From Streptomyces bacillaris (GTDB lineage: Bacteria > Actinomycetota > Actinomycetes > Streptomycetales > Streptomycetaceae): a stretch of DNA of 64,000 nucleotides. The position numbers and the translations under genes are program-made. How positions within the stretch are numbered: position 1 is the stretch's first letter; every line of letters starts with the position of its first letter. The stretch spans positions 5,890,001-5,954,000 of the forward strand of contig NZ_CP029378.1 in assembly GCF_003268675.1 (NCBI RefSeq), in the 5' to 3' direction. Of this stretch, positions 44,035 through 51,387 are shown piece by piece. The notes below the pieces were generated by a model. The model was not told the origin of the DNA. It did not search any database and saw only the letters and a list, made by a program, of their open reading frames with translations.

Positions 44035-44238
44035 CTAAATACGCAGCACCGAGACGGTGGCGAGCACCGATATCGGAGGCGGCGGATTCGCCCGCAGCAC
44101 CCGCAGGAGCCCCGCCCCCACCGGCGTACCGAGCCTCCGCCCGCCCACACGCACCCCGAACAGCCAGAGCCCGACGAGGGCGAGCCCCCAGGCGCCGAGG
44201 ACGGCGAGACAGACGGAGAGCGGATCCATGCCGCTCAT
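44035..44238 (-). CDS. DUF6153-like C-terminal segment (separate frame, overlaps upstream frame)
   Basis: The 67-residue frame begins MSGMDPLSVCLAVLGAWGLA and has one transmembrane helix, an Arg-rich stretch and a C-terminal SVLRI, which is how DUF6153 proteins characteristically end. Its ATG overlaps the stop of the 91-residue frame at 44235-44510 as ATGA. Either the two are translationally coupled separate proteins, or a frameshift split one ~150-residue gene: reading this frame backward gives an in-register HHSAPASPDSPM segment with the His content expected of the family's middle. Confidence 0.55.
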   Translation of the reverse strand: MSGMDPLSVCLAVLGAWGLALVGLWLFGVRVGGRRLGTPVGAGLLRVLRANPPPPISVLATVSVLRI

Positions 44239-44510
44239 GGGGGAGTCGGGGGACGCGGGGGCGGAATGATGTGCATCTTCGCGGGAAACCCGGTCAACCC
44301 CGACCTCGACTCCGCCCCCACCGCGGACACGGCAGCCGGGCCGGTGTGCGCGGACACCGGGGCGGCATGTGCGGCCAGGTCGGGGTCGGCATGCTCGGCG
44401 GGATGCCCGACGGTGTGCATGGTGAAGATGCCGAAGAGCAGCGCGGCGAAGAGCAGGAGCTGCCTGCCCACCACGCTCCCGCTCCGGACTCCGCCGACCG
44501 TACGCACCAT
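44235..44510 (-). CDS. DUF6153-like N-terminal segment
   Basis: The 91-residue frame has a hydrophobic N-terminal helix (RQLLLFAALLFGIFTMHTVGHP) that matches the first helix of DUF6153 proteins, followed by an Ala/His-rich stretch and a Pro-rich tail (PPPRPPTPP) that looks out of frame. Family members of about 130-160 residues carry two helices and often lie next to copper genes, as here beside the multicopper oxidase. The tail and the immediately overlapping second frame suggest a frameshift near 44260-44290. If intact, the product would be a small membrane protein of unknown function. Confidence 0.55.
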   Translation of the reverse strand: MVRTVGGVRSGSVVGRQLLLFAALLFGIFTMHTVGHPAEHADPDLAAHAAPVSAHTGPAAVSAVGAESRSGLTGFPAKMHIIPPPRPPTPP

Positions 44511-44653
44511 GGGAGCAGCCTACCCCGGGAGGGTATGTGGGGCGGAAACGGCCGACGGCCCGGCACCCTCATCGGATCGACAGGGACACCGGGCCACGGA
44601 TCACGGACCGCAGGCCACAGATCACAGACCACGGATCAGGACCGCACAAGGGC

Positions 44654-45079
44654 TCAGCTCCGCGAGTACACCTTCTCCGCCCAGGTGGCGATCTGCTCCT
44701 CGGTGAGGTGCTGGGCGAGGTCGGCCTCGCTGATCATGCCGACGAGCTTCTTGTTCTCGACGACGGGGAGCCGGCGGATGCGGTGGTTCTGCATCTCCTC
44801 CAGGACCGCGTTCACGTCCGCGTCCGCCTCGATCCAGCGGGGCGTGCCCTGGGCCAGGTCGCCGGCGGTCACCTTCGAAGGGTCATGGCCCTTGGCCACA
44901 CAGCCGACGACGATGTCGCGGTCGGTGATGATGCCGACCATCCGGTCCGAGTCACCGTTGGCGGAGACGGGCAGCGCGCCCACGTTGTGCTCACGCATCA
45001 GCTGCGCCGCACGGTCGAGCGTCTCGTGGGCGGGGATCCAGCGGGCCCCGCTGTGCATGATGTCTTTGGCGGTCGTCAT
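44654..45079 (-). CDS. CBS-domain-pair protein
   Basis: This is a 141-residue protein made almost entirely of two CBS motifs: MHSGARWIPAHETLDRAAQLM...VGIITDRDIVV and the second TPRWIEADADVNAVLEEM...VGMISEADLAQ. Such pairs bind adenine nucleotides and act as energy or dinucleotide sensors. No enzyme domain is attached, so it probably acts on a partner. ATG 45077-45079 with AGGAGGAAA. Divergent from glnA2 across 324 bases. Confidence 0.9.
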   Translation of the reverse strand: MTTAKDIMHSGARWIPAHETLDRAAQLMREHNVGALPVSANGDSDRMVGIITDRDIVVGCVAKGHDPSKVTAGDLAQGTPRWIEADADVNAVLEEMQNHRIRRLPVVENKKLVGMISEADLAQHLTEEQIATWAEKVYSRS

Positions 45080-45403
45080 GGGGGATTTTCCTCCTGCGTG
45101 CCGATGGCACTGCCGTACGGCCCCGAGCGCAACCCATCGTCATCGCGCGGCCCGGAGCGCGCGACCGCAATCACCCGTTCAGGTGCGCGGGTACTGCGTG
45201 GGTACTGCGTGGGTACGAGGACGGGGGCCGCCGCACGGCCCGCCGCGGCCCCCGCGCGACGGGGCCGTCGACCGTATCGGGTGGCCGGGTGCTCTCTCTC
45301 ACACCGTGTGCGTAATCTGGGGGAAATCCCGGGTCGCGATACTGAAGTGTCCCCCTACCCCGGGCGGTGGTGCACGGACCGTCTGAACTGCAAGGATGTG
45401 GCA
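45080..45403 (+). promoter_or_regulatory. Promoter region of glnA2 with a possible GlnR-type site
   Basis: This 324-base gap holds no gene. GGGTACTGCGT repeats occur near 45187-45217. GTAAT-CTGGGG-GAAAT at 45312-45327 has the gTnAc-n6-GaAAc layout of actinobacterial GlnR boxes, but both terminal C are T. It lies 77 bases before the glnA2 start, so GlnR control is possible but unproven. A GGA ribosome site (CAAGGATGTGGCA) precedes ATG 45404. Confidence 0.4.
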
Positions 45404-46765
45404 ATGGACAAGCAGCAGGAATTCGTCCTCAGGACCCTTGAGGAGCGCGACATCCGCTTCGTGCGGCTGTGGTTCACCGACGTCCTGGGGTTCCTCAAGT
45501 CCGTCGCCGTGGCCCCGGCCGAACTGGAGCAGGCCTTCGACGAGGGCATCGGCTTCGACGGCTCGGCCATCGAGGGCTTCGCCCGGGTGTACGAATCGGA
45601 CATGATCGCCAAGCCGGACCCGGCCACGTTCCAGATCCTGCCGTGGCGTGCGGAAGCGCCGGGCACGGCGCGGATGTTCTGCGACATCCTGATGCCGGAC
45701 GGCTCCCCGTCGTTCGCGGACCCGCGCTATGTCCTCAAGCGGATCCTCGCCAAGACGTCCGACCTCGGCTTCACGTTCTACACGCACCCCGAGATCGAGT
45801 TCTTCCTGCTCAAGAACAAGCCGGTGGACGGCACGCGCCCCACCCCGGCGGACAGCTCGGGCTACTTCGACCACACCCCGCAGAACGTGGGCATGGACTT
45901 CCGCCGCCAGGCGATCACCATGCTCGAATCGATGGGCATCTCGGTGGAGTTCAGCCACCACGAGGGCGCCCCCGGGCAGCAGGAGATCGATCTCCGTTAC
46001 GCGGACGCGCTGTCGACGGCGGACAACATCATGACGTTCCGTCTGGTGATGAAGCAGGTGGCGCTGGAACAGGGCGTGCAGGCCTCGTTCATGCCGAAGC
46101 CCTTTTCGGAGTACCCGGGTTCGGGCATGCACACCCACCTCTCCCTCTTCGAGGGCGACCGCAACGCGTTCTACGAGTCGGGCGCGGAGTACCAACTCTC
46201 CAAGGTGGGCCGCTCGTTCATCGCAGGCCTGCTGAAGCACGCGGCGGAGATCTCGGCCGTCACCAACCAGTGGGTCAACTCCTACAAGCGCATCTGGGGC
46301 GGCTCCACCCGAGCGGCCGGCGCGGGCGGCGAGGCCCCCTCGTACATCTGCTGGGGCCACAACAACCGTTCCGCCCTCATCCGCGTCCCCATGTACAAGC
46401 CCGGCAAGACCGGCTCGGCCCGCGTCGAGGTCCGCTCCATCGACTCCGGCGCCAACCCGTACCTGACCTACGCGGTCCTCCTCGCCGCCGGCCTCAAGGG
46501 CATCGAGGAGGGCTACGAACTCCCCGCAGGCGCCGACGACGACGTCTGGGCCCTCTCCGACGCCGAACGCCGCGCGATGGGCATCGAACCCCTCCCGCAG
46601 AACCTGGGCGAGGCGATCTCCCTGATGGAGAAGAGTGAACTGGTCGCGGAAACCCTGGGCGAGCACGTCTTCGACTTCTTCCTCCGCAACAAGAAGCAGG
46701 AGTGGGAGGAGTACCGCTCCGAGGTCACGGCCTTCGAGCTGAAGGCGCTGCTGCCGGTGCTGTAA
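45404..46765 (+). CDS. glnA2: Glutamine synthetase-like protein GlnA2 (gamma-glutamylpolyamine synthetase type)
   Basis: This is a 453-residue glutamine synthetase-fold enzyme. Beta-grasp residues FDEGIGFDGSAIEGFARV, the metal/ATP segments THPEIEFFLLK, GSGMHTHLSL and WGHNNRSALIRVP, and RSIDSGANPYLTYA are present. The C-terminus (LVAETLGEHVFDFFLRNKK) matches actinobacterial GlnA2 rather than GlnA1, and the usual adenylylation loop NLYDLP is replaced by EEGYELPAG. In Streptomyces coelicolor GlnA2 has been shown to glutamylate polyamines. In Mycobacterium tuberculosis glnA2 is beside glnE; here an island separates them. Confidence 0.92.
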   Translation: MDKQQEFVLRTLEERDIRFVRLWFTDVLGFLKSVAVAPAELEQAFDEGIGFDGSAIEGFARVYESDMIAKPDPATFQILPWRAEAPGTARMFCDILMPDGSPSFADPRYVLKRILAKTSDLGFTFYTHPEIEFFLLKNKPVDGTRPTPADSSGYFDHTPQNVGMDFRRQAITMLESMGISVEFSHHEGAPGQQEIDLRYADALSTADNIMTFRLVMKQVALEQGVQASFMPKPFSEYPGSGMHTHLSLFEGDRNAFYESGAEYQLSKVGRSFIAGLLKHAAEISAVTNQWVNSYKRIWGGSTRAAGAGGEAPSYICWGHNNRSALIRVPMYKPGKTGSARVEVRSIDSGANPYLTYAVLLAAGLKGIEEGYELPAGADDDVWALSDAERRAMGIEPLPQNLGEAISLMEKSELVAETLGEHVFDFFLRNKKQEWEEYRSEVTAFELKALLPVL

Positions 46766-46800
46766 CCGAGGAGCGGCGGCCCGGAGATCGAGATACGGGC

Positions 46801-46831
46801 GGGGCCGCTCCGGTCGAACCGGAGCGGCCCC
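46801..46831 (+). terminator. Strong terminator of glnA2
   Basis: GGGGCCGCTCCGGT (46801-46814) pairs perfectly with ACCGGAGCGGCCCC (46818-46831) around a three-base loop, 35 bases after the stop. It marks the left edge of the accessory region. Confidence 0.85.
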
Positions 46832-46906
46832 GAGTCGTCCGCGGACCGCCGGTCCCGGACGGCGGCTCAGTCGCACCGAGTTCACCGGACTCCAGGGGAG
46901 GGGCCT

Positions 46907-47299
46907 GTGCAGACAGCGGGAGTGGACCTGTACGTCAATCATCCGGTCATGGCCTTGGGGTCTCCGGACTGGATCAGCACGGACCTGAAGTTTGCCGGCG
47001 CTCCCGCTGCATCCAACGACACTCACGTCCTCGTCCGCGTACAGCCGCAGACGGCTCTGATCAAGGTGCGGCTGTTCCAGGATCACGGCGAGACCATCGC
47101 CGCCGACCCATCGTTCACCACGGTGTTTGACGGCTCCCTCTACTTGGCAGACAGGCGCTTCGTGATCGGTGACGTGCTGGGAGAGAGCCGGTTCGTCAAG
47201 TACATCGGGGGACCACAACGCTGGCGAGTGCGGATCGCGGTGGACGACCCCAAAGGCCACGCGCGCGCTGCCGACGTGGTCCTTGCCGCCGAGGAGTAG
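46907..47299 (+). CDS. Hypothetical protein, first gene of the island
   Basis: This is a 130-residue soluble protein beginning VQTAGVDLYVNHPVMALGSPDW. It looks all-beta: strands such as THVLVRVQPQTALIKVRLF, TTVFDGSLYLADRRFVIGDV and RWRVRIAVDDP alternate with short turns, suggesting a small sandwich domain. No signal peptide or known motif. GTG 46907 has GGGGAGGGG six bases upstream. Base use is less G/C-biased than in glnA2, in keeping with acquired DNA. Confidence 0.6.
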   Translation: MQTAGVDLYVNHPVMALGSPDWISTDLKFAGAPAASNDTHVLVRVQPQTALIKVRLFQDHGETIAADPSFTTVFDGSLYLADRRFVIGDVLGESRFVKYIGGPQRWRVRIAVDDPKGHARAADVVLAAEE

Positions 47300-47689
47300 G
47301 GCTGCGGGGGTGTACCAGCCCTGCGTGCTGTGGCGCAGATCAGCGACTGACACCCGAAGGCGCGAACAGCAGCGAGCGACCGTCCACAGTATGACTGGCA
47401 GCACCACGTACGGAAACGAGCGCACCAGCCGAGCCGACCGTACGACGTCTCAGCCGACCTCAGCACGCAATGCCCGAGGGCGCACACCGAGCACCTTCAT
47501 CCGCTCCTGCCGCTCACTCCCCATACCCAGGGTTCTGCACCATAGGGCGGAGACCACGCCCAGGCCAACGAGAGCAGCAACCACAGAGGCCCGCCGCCAT
47601 GATTCAAACTTTCTCTACTGGTTCAAGGCGCCCTGTTGCGCTCCGCTCCGCCGGGCGCGCTTCCCGGCTTTTGCTGCGCCCGCGCTCCT
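47300..47689. other. Gene-free stretch between the hypothetical gene and the IS5 remnant
   Basis: No frame here has a ribosome site plus convincing codon use, and no repeat or hairpin of note was seen. It is less G+C-rich than the core chromosome and may be eroded coding DNA. Confidence 0.4.
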
Positions 47690-47965
47690 GAGCCTTTTCC
47701 ATCCTCACCCTGAGCTGGTCAGATGAAGGGTGAGGACGGCTTGGACGAGGCTGGTGATCCGGGTGGTCGAGCACCGCAGTTTGCGCAGGAGCCGCCAGGA
47801 CTTGGAGGTGGTCACACCTGTTCGACGAGGGCGCGGATCTTGGTGTGGGACCGGTCCACCGCCTGCTGATCAGCGAAGGGGATCTCCCGTCGCCCCCGGT
47901 ACGGGGTGCAGACCGCGTCACCGGCACTCCGGTAACCCTTGTCCGCCCAGCAGGTCATGTATCAG
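47690..47965 (-). pseudogene. IS5-family transposase remnant (3' end, inverted copy)
   Basis: Read on the reverse strand, it contains the C-terminal part of an IS5-type transposase (SWRLLRKLRCSTTRITSL-type ending) broken by frameshifts. Bases 47690-47811 match the end of the element at 48986-49107 in opposite orientation with about five differences in 122. Matching continues at lower identity to about 47965, so this is a second, older or recombined copy. No 5' part of the gene is present. Confidence 0.75.
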
Positions 47966-48261
47966 CCCAGCCGCCAAGCTCTGCAATCAGGTTAGCGGGG
48001 GTTCAATGGCCGCCAGGGGTTCAGCTCGAGGCCTTGCGGTCCGTGAACCAGAGGGCTGCTCCTGCTGCGGCAACTGCGAGGCCCAGAAGCAGGAAGGGGA
48101 GGCCCGGACCGGGAAGAACGTACATCGCTGCTCCGACCAAAATGAGGGCGATGCCGATCGGCGTCACCACAACGCCGGCGCGGGACGGGGACATGCTGGC
48201 TGCTTCTTTCTTGCTCATCGAGCCCTCCCTCACGTGATTGCAAGCTCGGCGGCTGGGCTGA
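47962..48261. repeat. Imperfect ~32-base inverted repeats flanking the 65-residue membrane gene
   Basis: TCAGCCCAGCCGCCAAGCTC (from 47962, running to about 47994) recurs inverted at about 48229-48261 (...GAGCTTGCAATCACGTG on the reverse strand). About 28 of 32 positions match with one gap. The roughly 300-base unit between and including them holds only the small gene at 48021-48218. Confidence 0.6.
48021..48218 (-). CDS. Small two-helix membrane protein
   Basis: This is a 65-residue protein: a short Lys/Glu/Ser start (MSKKEAASMSPSR), helix 1 (VVTPIGIALILVGAAMYV), a LPGPGLP turn, helix 2 (FLLLGLAVAAAGAALWF) and the charged end TDRKASS. ATG 48216-48218 is preceded by GGGAGG at six bases, a strong site. 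It resembles small PGPGWP-turn membrane proteins of the PGPGW/TMEM type seen in actinobacteria. It is trapped between inverted IS remnants and bracketed by its own inverted repeats. Function unknown. Confidence 0.65.
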   Translation of the reverse strand: MSKKEAASMSPSRAGVVVTPIGIALILVGAAMYVLPGPGLPFLLLGLAVAAAGAALWFTDRKASS

Positions 48262-48327
48262 CAACGTGGTGAAGCCACTGATAGATGGGTTTTCGACCAA
48301 GAGAACCGTCTCCACCAGAGGCTTCAC

Positions 48328-49092
48328 GTGCTTGTTTACCCGTCGGGCGTCGACGTGTCCAGTTCCGCCCTTCGCTTCCTCACGCAGCAACTGCGGCGCC
48401 ACCGCCGCGCGATCGGCTCCCGGTGGCGGCGCCTGAGCGCCGGCCGTCAGTCCCTACTCACCCTCGCCCATCTGCGGATGGGACACACCTATGCCCAGCT
48501 CGCGGCCGGGTTTGGCATCGGCACCACGACGGCCTACCGCTACGTCACCGAGGCGGTCGGGCTCCTGGCCGCTCTCGCCCCGAGCCTGGCCGACGCGGTG
48601 CGGACCGCATCGACGAAGGCGTACCTGATCCTGGACGGCACCCTCCTTCCTATCGACCGCATCGCCGCAGACCGGCCGTTCCACTCCGGCAAACACAAGA
48701 AGCACGCCATGAACGTCCAGGTCATCGCTGACCCTTTCGGCCGGCTGGTGTGAGCCTCACCGGCCCTACCCGGCGCCGTCCACGACATCCGGGCGGCCCG
48801 TGAACACGGCATCGTCGACGCTCTCGCCGAGGCAGACATTCCGTGCTGGGCCGACAAGGGATACCGAGGCGCCGGCGGCACGGTCCGCATCCCGTGCTGG
48901 GGACGGTGGGAGACCCTCTCCGCAGGCCAGCAGGCTGTGAACCGGTCCCACGCGAAGATCCGGGCCCTCGTCGAGCAGGCCGTCGCCACCCTCAAGTCCT
49001 GGCGGCTCCTGCGCAAACTGCGGTGCTCGACCACCCGGATCACCAGCCTCGTCCAGGCCGTCCTCACCCTTCATCTGACCTGCTCAGAGTGA
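48328..49092 (+). pseudogene. IS5-family transposase gene with one in-frame stop
   Basis: This is a 254-codon frame for an IS112-like IS5 transposase: an N-terminal helix-turn-helix (HTYAQLAAGFGIGTTTAYRY), catalytic Asp in YLILDGTLLPIDR, ADKGYRG with the second Asp, and the C-terminal AKIRALVEQAVATLKSWRLL with the catalytic Glu. The frame is intact except for TGA at 48751-48753 after PFGRLV, where relatives have a sense codon, most simply TGG. The gene is therefore dead unless read through. Its 3' end is duplicated in inverse orientation at 47690. Confidence 0.85.
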
Positions 49093-49391
49093 GGATGGAA
49101 AAGGCTCCCTGTCTCCGCCCCGCTCCAACCTGGCCGCTGCCCGTGCCGCGCTCAAAGCATGCAGCCACCTGATGCCAATGAAGGGGTACGTTGTGGCTGG
49201 TGTGGTCGGCTCCATGGCTTTAGGCAGCCACTTCGGCGCGAGCCCCGAGGACCATGGCCCCAACGTCGTGCTTTATCGGGCAGGTCCACAGACTGCCCGA
49301 CGCGCCGGAAGCTTACGGGGCCATGATCACTCGCGCCAAAGCAGCGCCACCCCAAAGCCGCTCCACCGACCTACTTGCAGGGCGCCTGCCG

Positions 49392-51203
49392 TCAGCTGAA
49401 CCCCTTTGCTAGCGCTGCGATCTTCCGTACCTCGGTGACTTCTTCTGTGGAGGAGCCTCGCCTGATGAAGACACGATCTCCGCAGTAGGAGAGATCGCTT
49501 TGACCAGGAATCAGGATTCTAATGACCGAGAGGCCCTTGTATTCGATTGTATCCACACCGCTCAGAATCTGAGTTGCCAGAGGATCACTGATTGGCTGCT
49601 GGGATAGTTTCGTCACGAAACGCTGCACGTAAGCGTCCAACGAGATATTAAGCGCTTTAGCTTCCCTGTCTACGCCCACAACGTGATGATATCGGCCGAC
49701 CAGCGCAGGCGTCATAGAGTCAAGCGTTTCGATCCTCTTTGCATCGGCCTCCTTGTCTGCGACGCCGATGAACAGATACCCCTCATGCCCTCGCTGCACG
49801 TTAGCAATTCCACAAATGGTTTCCGCGAGCCGCACGAAAAGCCCGTCATCCCTCGTCCTGCGGTCATCTAGCCTGAGAACCCCCTGCTTGAACTCATACC
49901 GACTGGTTTCGATCCTGGATCTACGGAGAGAGTTTTCGAAATCTAGTGCCAAGCCGGGACCATGCCCAAACACGGGCGGTACCGTGGCAACAAAATGCCT
50001 CTGAATCAATCCTGTGATCGTGTCGATATTTGATGTGCGATCCTCTGCCGAAGTATAATGTCGCGCACTCTTAAGGCGAGGTCCTACGTTCCTGAGGGCT
50101 GCCACAATGGCCGAATTATCAGCAGGTGATTTTTGCTGGCGGACAATGAGTTCAAAGAAAGACATGAAAATCGCATAGAAAGGCGTGCGGATCGGGTTTC
50201 CGCCACCAGGGCGAACCAGGTTCCGTAGGCCATTCGGGCCAGCGAGCTGAGAGTCAATCAACTCTGTGAGCACGGAAAACGTCGACTGGATCTCCGCTTG
50301 GAGCCGCCTTCCCCCATAGGCAGCTAGAGACCTTTCTATACGCATATGCTTTTCGCTTTGCGAGTCATAGATTTCATCGAATTCTTCTTTGCTTGCAGGG
50401 AAAGGGCTTCCGGACAAGATGGAGGCGGAAATGTCTGCCACCATTTGCTCGTCATCCCCCTCTCGCAACTGCTTGACATTAAGAATTCCATGCCTGATCC
50501 ACACTGTATCCTCCGCCCGCACCCCGTACTGCTGGCTCTCGCGAGAGGATTCGATAGAGATGCTCGGCATGTCGTGCAACAGCAGCACGTCATCCGAGAC
50601 GTCACCCCGCAAAGAGCTTGCCACTGTTCGCACAAGCTCCGAGAACGGGTTAAGCATCCCAGCTTGCCGCTTTTCCTGGGTACTCAATTGGCGCCCGTTC
50701 GAGTTGATTCGACTAAATACGTCGGTGATTTGCCCCTCGGTCTGAGTTGGGAAAATCGTGACAGCCAACTGATAGTCAACCAGGTTCGCACATTTATCGG
50801 CAGGAAGCAGGCTCTGCGTATCGGCAGGCTGAAACGCGCCGGCGGCGGCGGCCTGACGGGCCCTGGCGCTTTGCCCTAGATCGAAATGCATGCCATCGTA
50901 GTCGAATTTTTGCTCAATAAATGAAAAAATGGCATCAAGGCGCTGCATTCCGTCGATAATCTCATACTTACCGCTCCCGTGAATCTCGGGCCTTTCGGCT
51001 AGGAGGATCAGAGGGATTGGGTAGCCATCCAGGATGCTATCGATCAAGAGCTGCTTCTCGGCAACTGACCAGACAAGTTTTCGTTGATACCGTCGATTTA
51101 CGAGCAGTGAATCCTCCCTAAAAAGTCGATACGCCTCCGTAACGCTCATGCCTCGGGGGGTGATAGAAACGTGGACTTCAGACGACAAGATCCGCTCCCT
51201 CAA
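49392..51203 (-). CDS. DUF262 (GmrSD N-terminal-like) - AlbA_2 fusion protein, candidate anti-phage protein
   Basis: This is a 603-residue protein. The DUF262/ParB-like domain occupies about residues 20-380: YQRKLVWSVAEKQLLIDSIL with YPIPLILL, the nucleotide-site motif DGMQR at 84-88, and VFSRINSNGRQLSTQEKRQAG. About residues 425-580 look like an AlbA_2/Schlafen DNA-binding domain: EFKQGVL, AETICGIANVQRG, GYLFIGVADKE. DUF262 senses modified DNA or couples NTP hydrolysis in GmrSD/BrxU-type restriction, but the usual HNH (DUF1524) nuclease is absent. The gene is visibly A+T-richer than its neighbours. TTG 51203 is used; TTG 51188 with GGGAG is equally likely. Confidence 0.8.
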   Translation of the reverse strand: MRERILSSEVHVSITPRGMSVTEAYRLFREDSLLVNRRYQRKLVWSVAEKQLLIDSILDGYPIPLILLAERPEIHGSGKYEIIDGMQRLDAIFSFIEQKFDYDGMHFDLGQSARARQAAAAGAFQPADTQSLLPADKCANLVDYQLAVTIFPTQTEGQITDVFSRINSNGRQLSTQEKRQAGMLNPFSELVRTVASSLRGDVSDDVLLLHDMPSISIESSRESQQYGVRAEDTVWIRHGILNVKQLREGDDEQMVADISASILSGSPFPASKEEFDEIYDSQSEKHMRIERSLAAYGGRRLQAEIQSTFSVLTELIDSQLAGPNGLRNLVRPGGGNPIRTPFYAIFMSFFELIVRQQKSPADNSAIVAALRNVGPRLKSARHYTSAEDRTSNIDTITGLIQRHFVATVPPVFGHGPGLALDFENSLRRSRIETSRYEFKQGVLRLDDRRTRDDGLFVRLAETICGIANVQRGHEGYLFIGVADKEADAKRIETLDSMTPALVGRYHHVVGVDREAKALNISLDAYVQRFVTKLSQQPISDPLATQILSGVDTIEYKGLSVIRILIPGQSDLSYCGDRVFIRRGSSTEEVTEVRKIAALAKGFS

Positions 51204-51387
51204 CTGGCAGTGCTCCTGTTACAGCTTGGCACGCGCGAGGGGCCTGCGTCTGAGTTTTCACAACGACTGATGGCGTCAACGTCCGCCCACGCGCAGACAG
51301 GAGGCGATGCCCGATGCTCAGGGACCGTGGTCCGCGTACGGTATGGCCCAGCGCAAGGAGAAGGAAGCCAAGGAGAACAAGCGCAGG

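Noticed and set aside
49172..49399. 75-codon forward frame between the IS5 remnant and the DUF262 gene
   Set aside because: No ribosome site, mixed composition and no recognisable domain; the 284-base gap was left without a gene.
51307..51387. Possible N-terminus (MPDAQGPWSAYG...KEAKENKRR) of a gene cut by the IS701 element
   Set aside because: AGGAGG is only two bases before this ATG, another frame fits equally well, and no continuation was found beyond the transposon.
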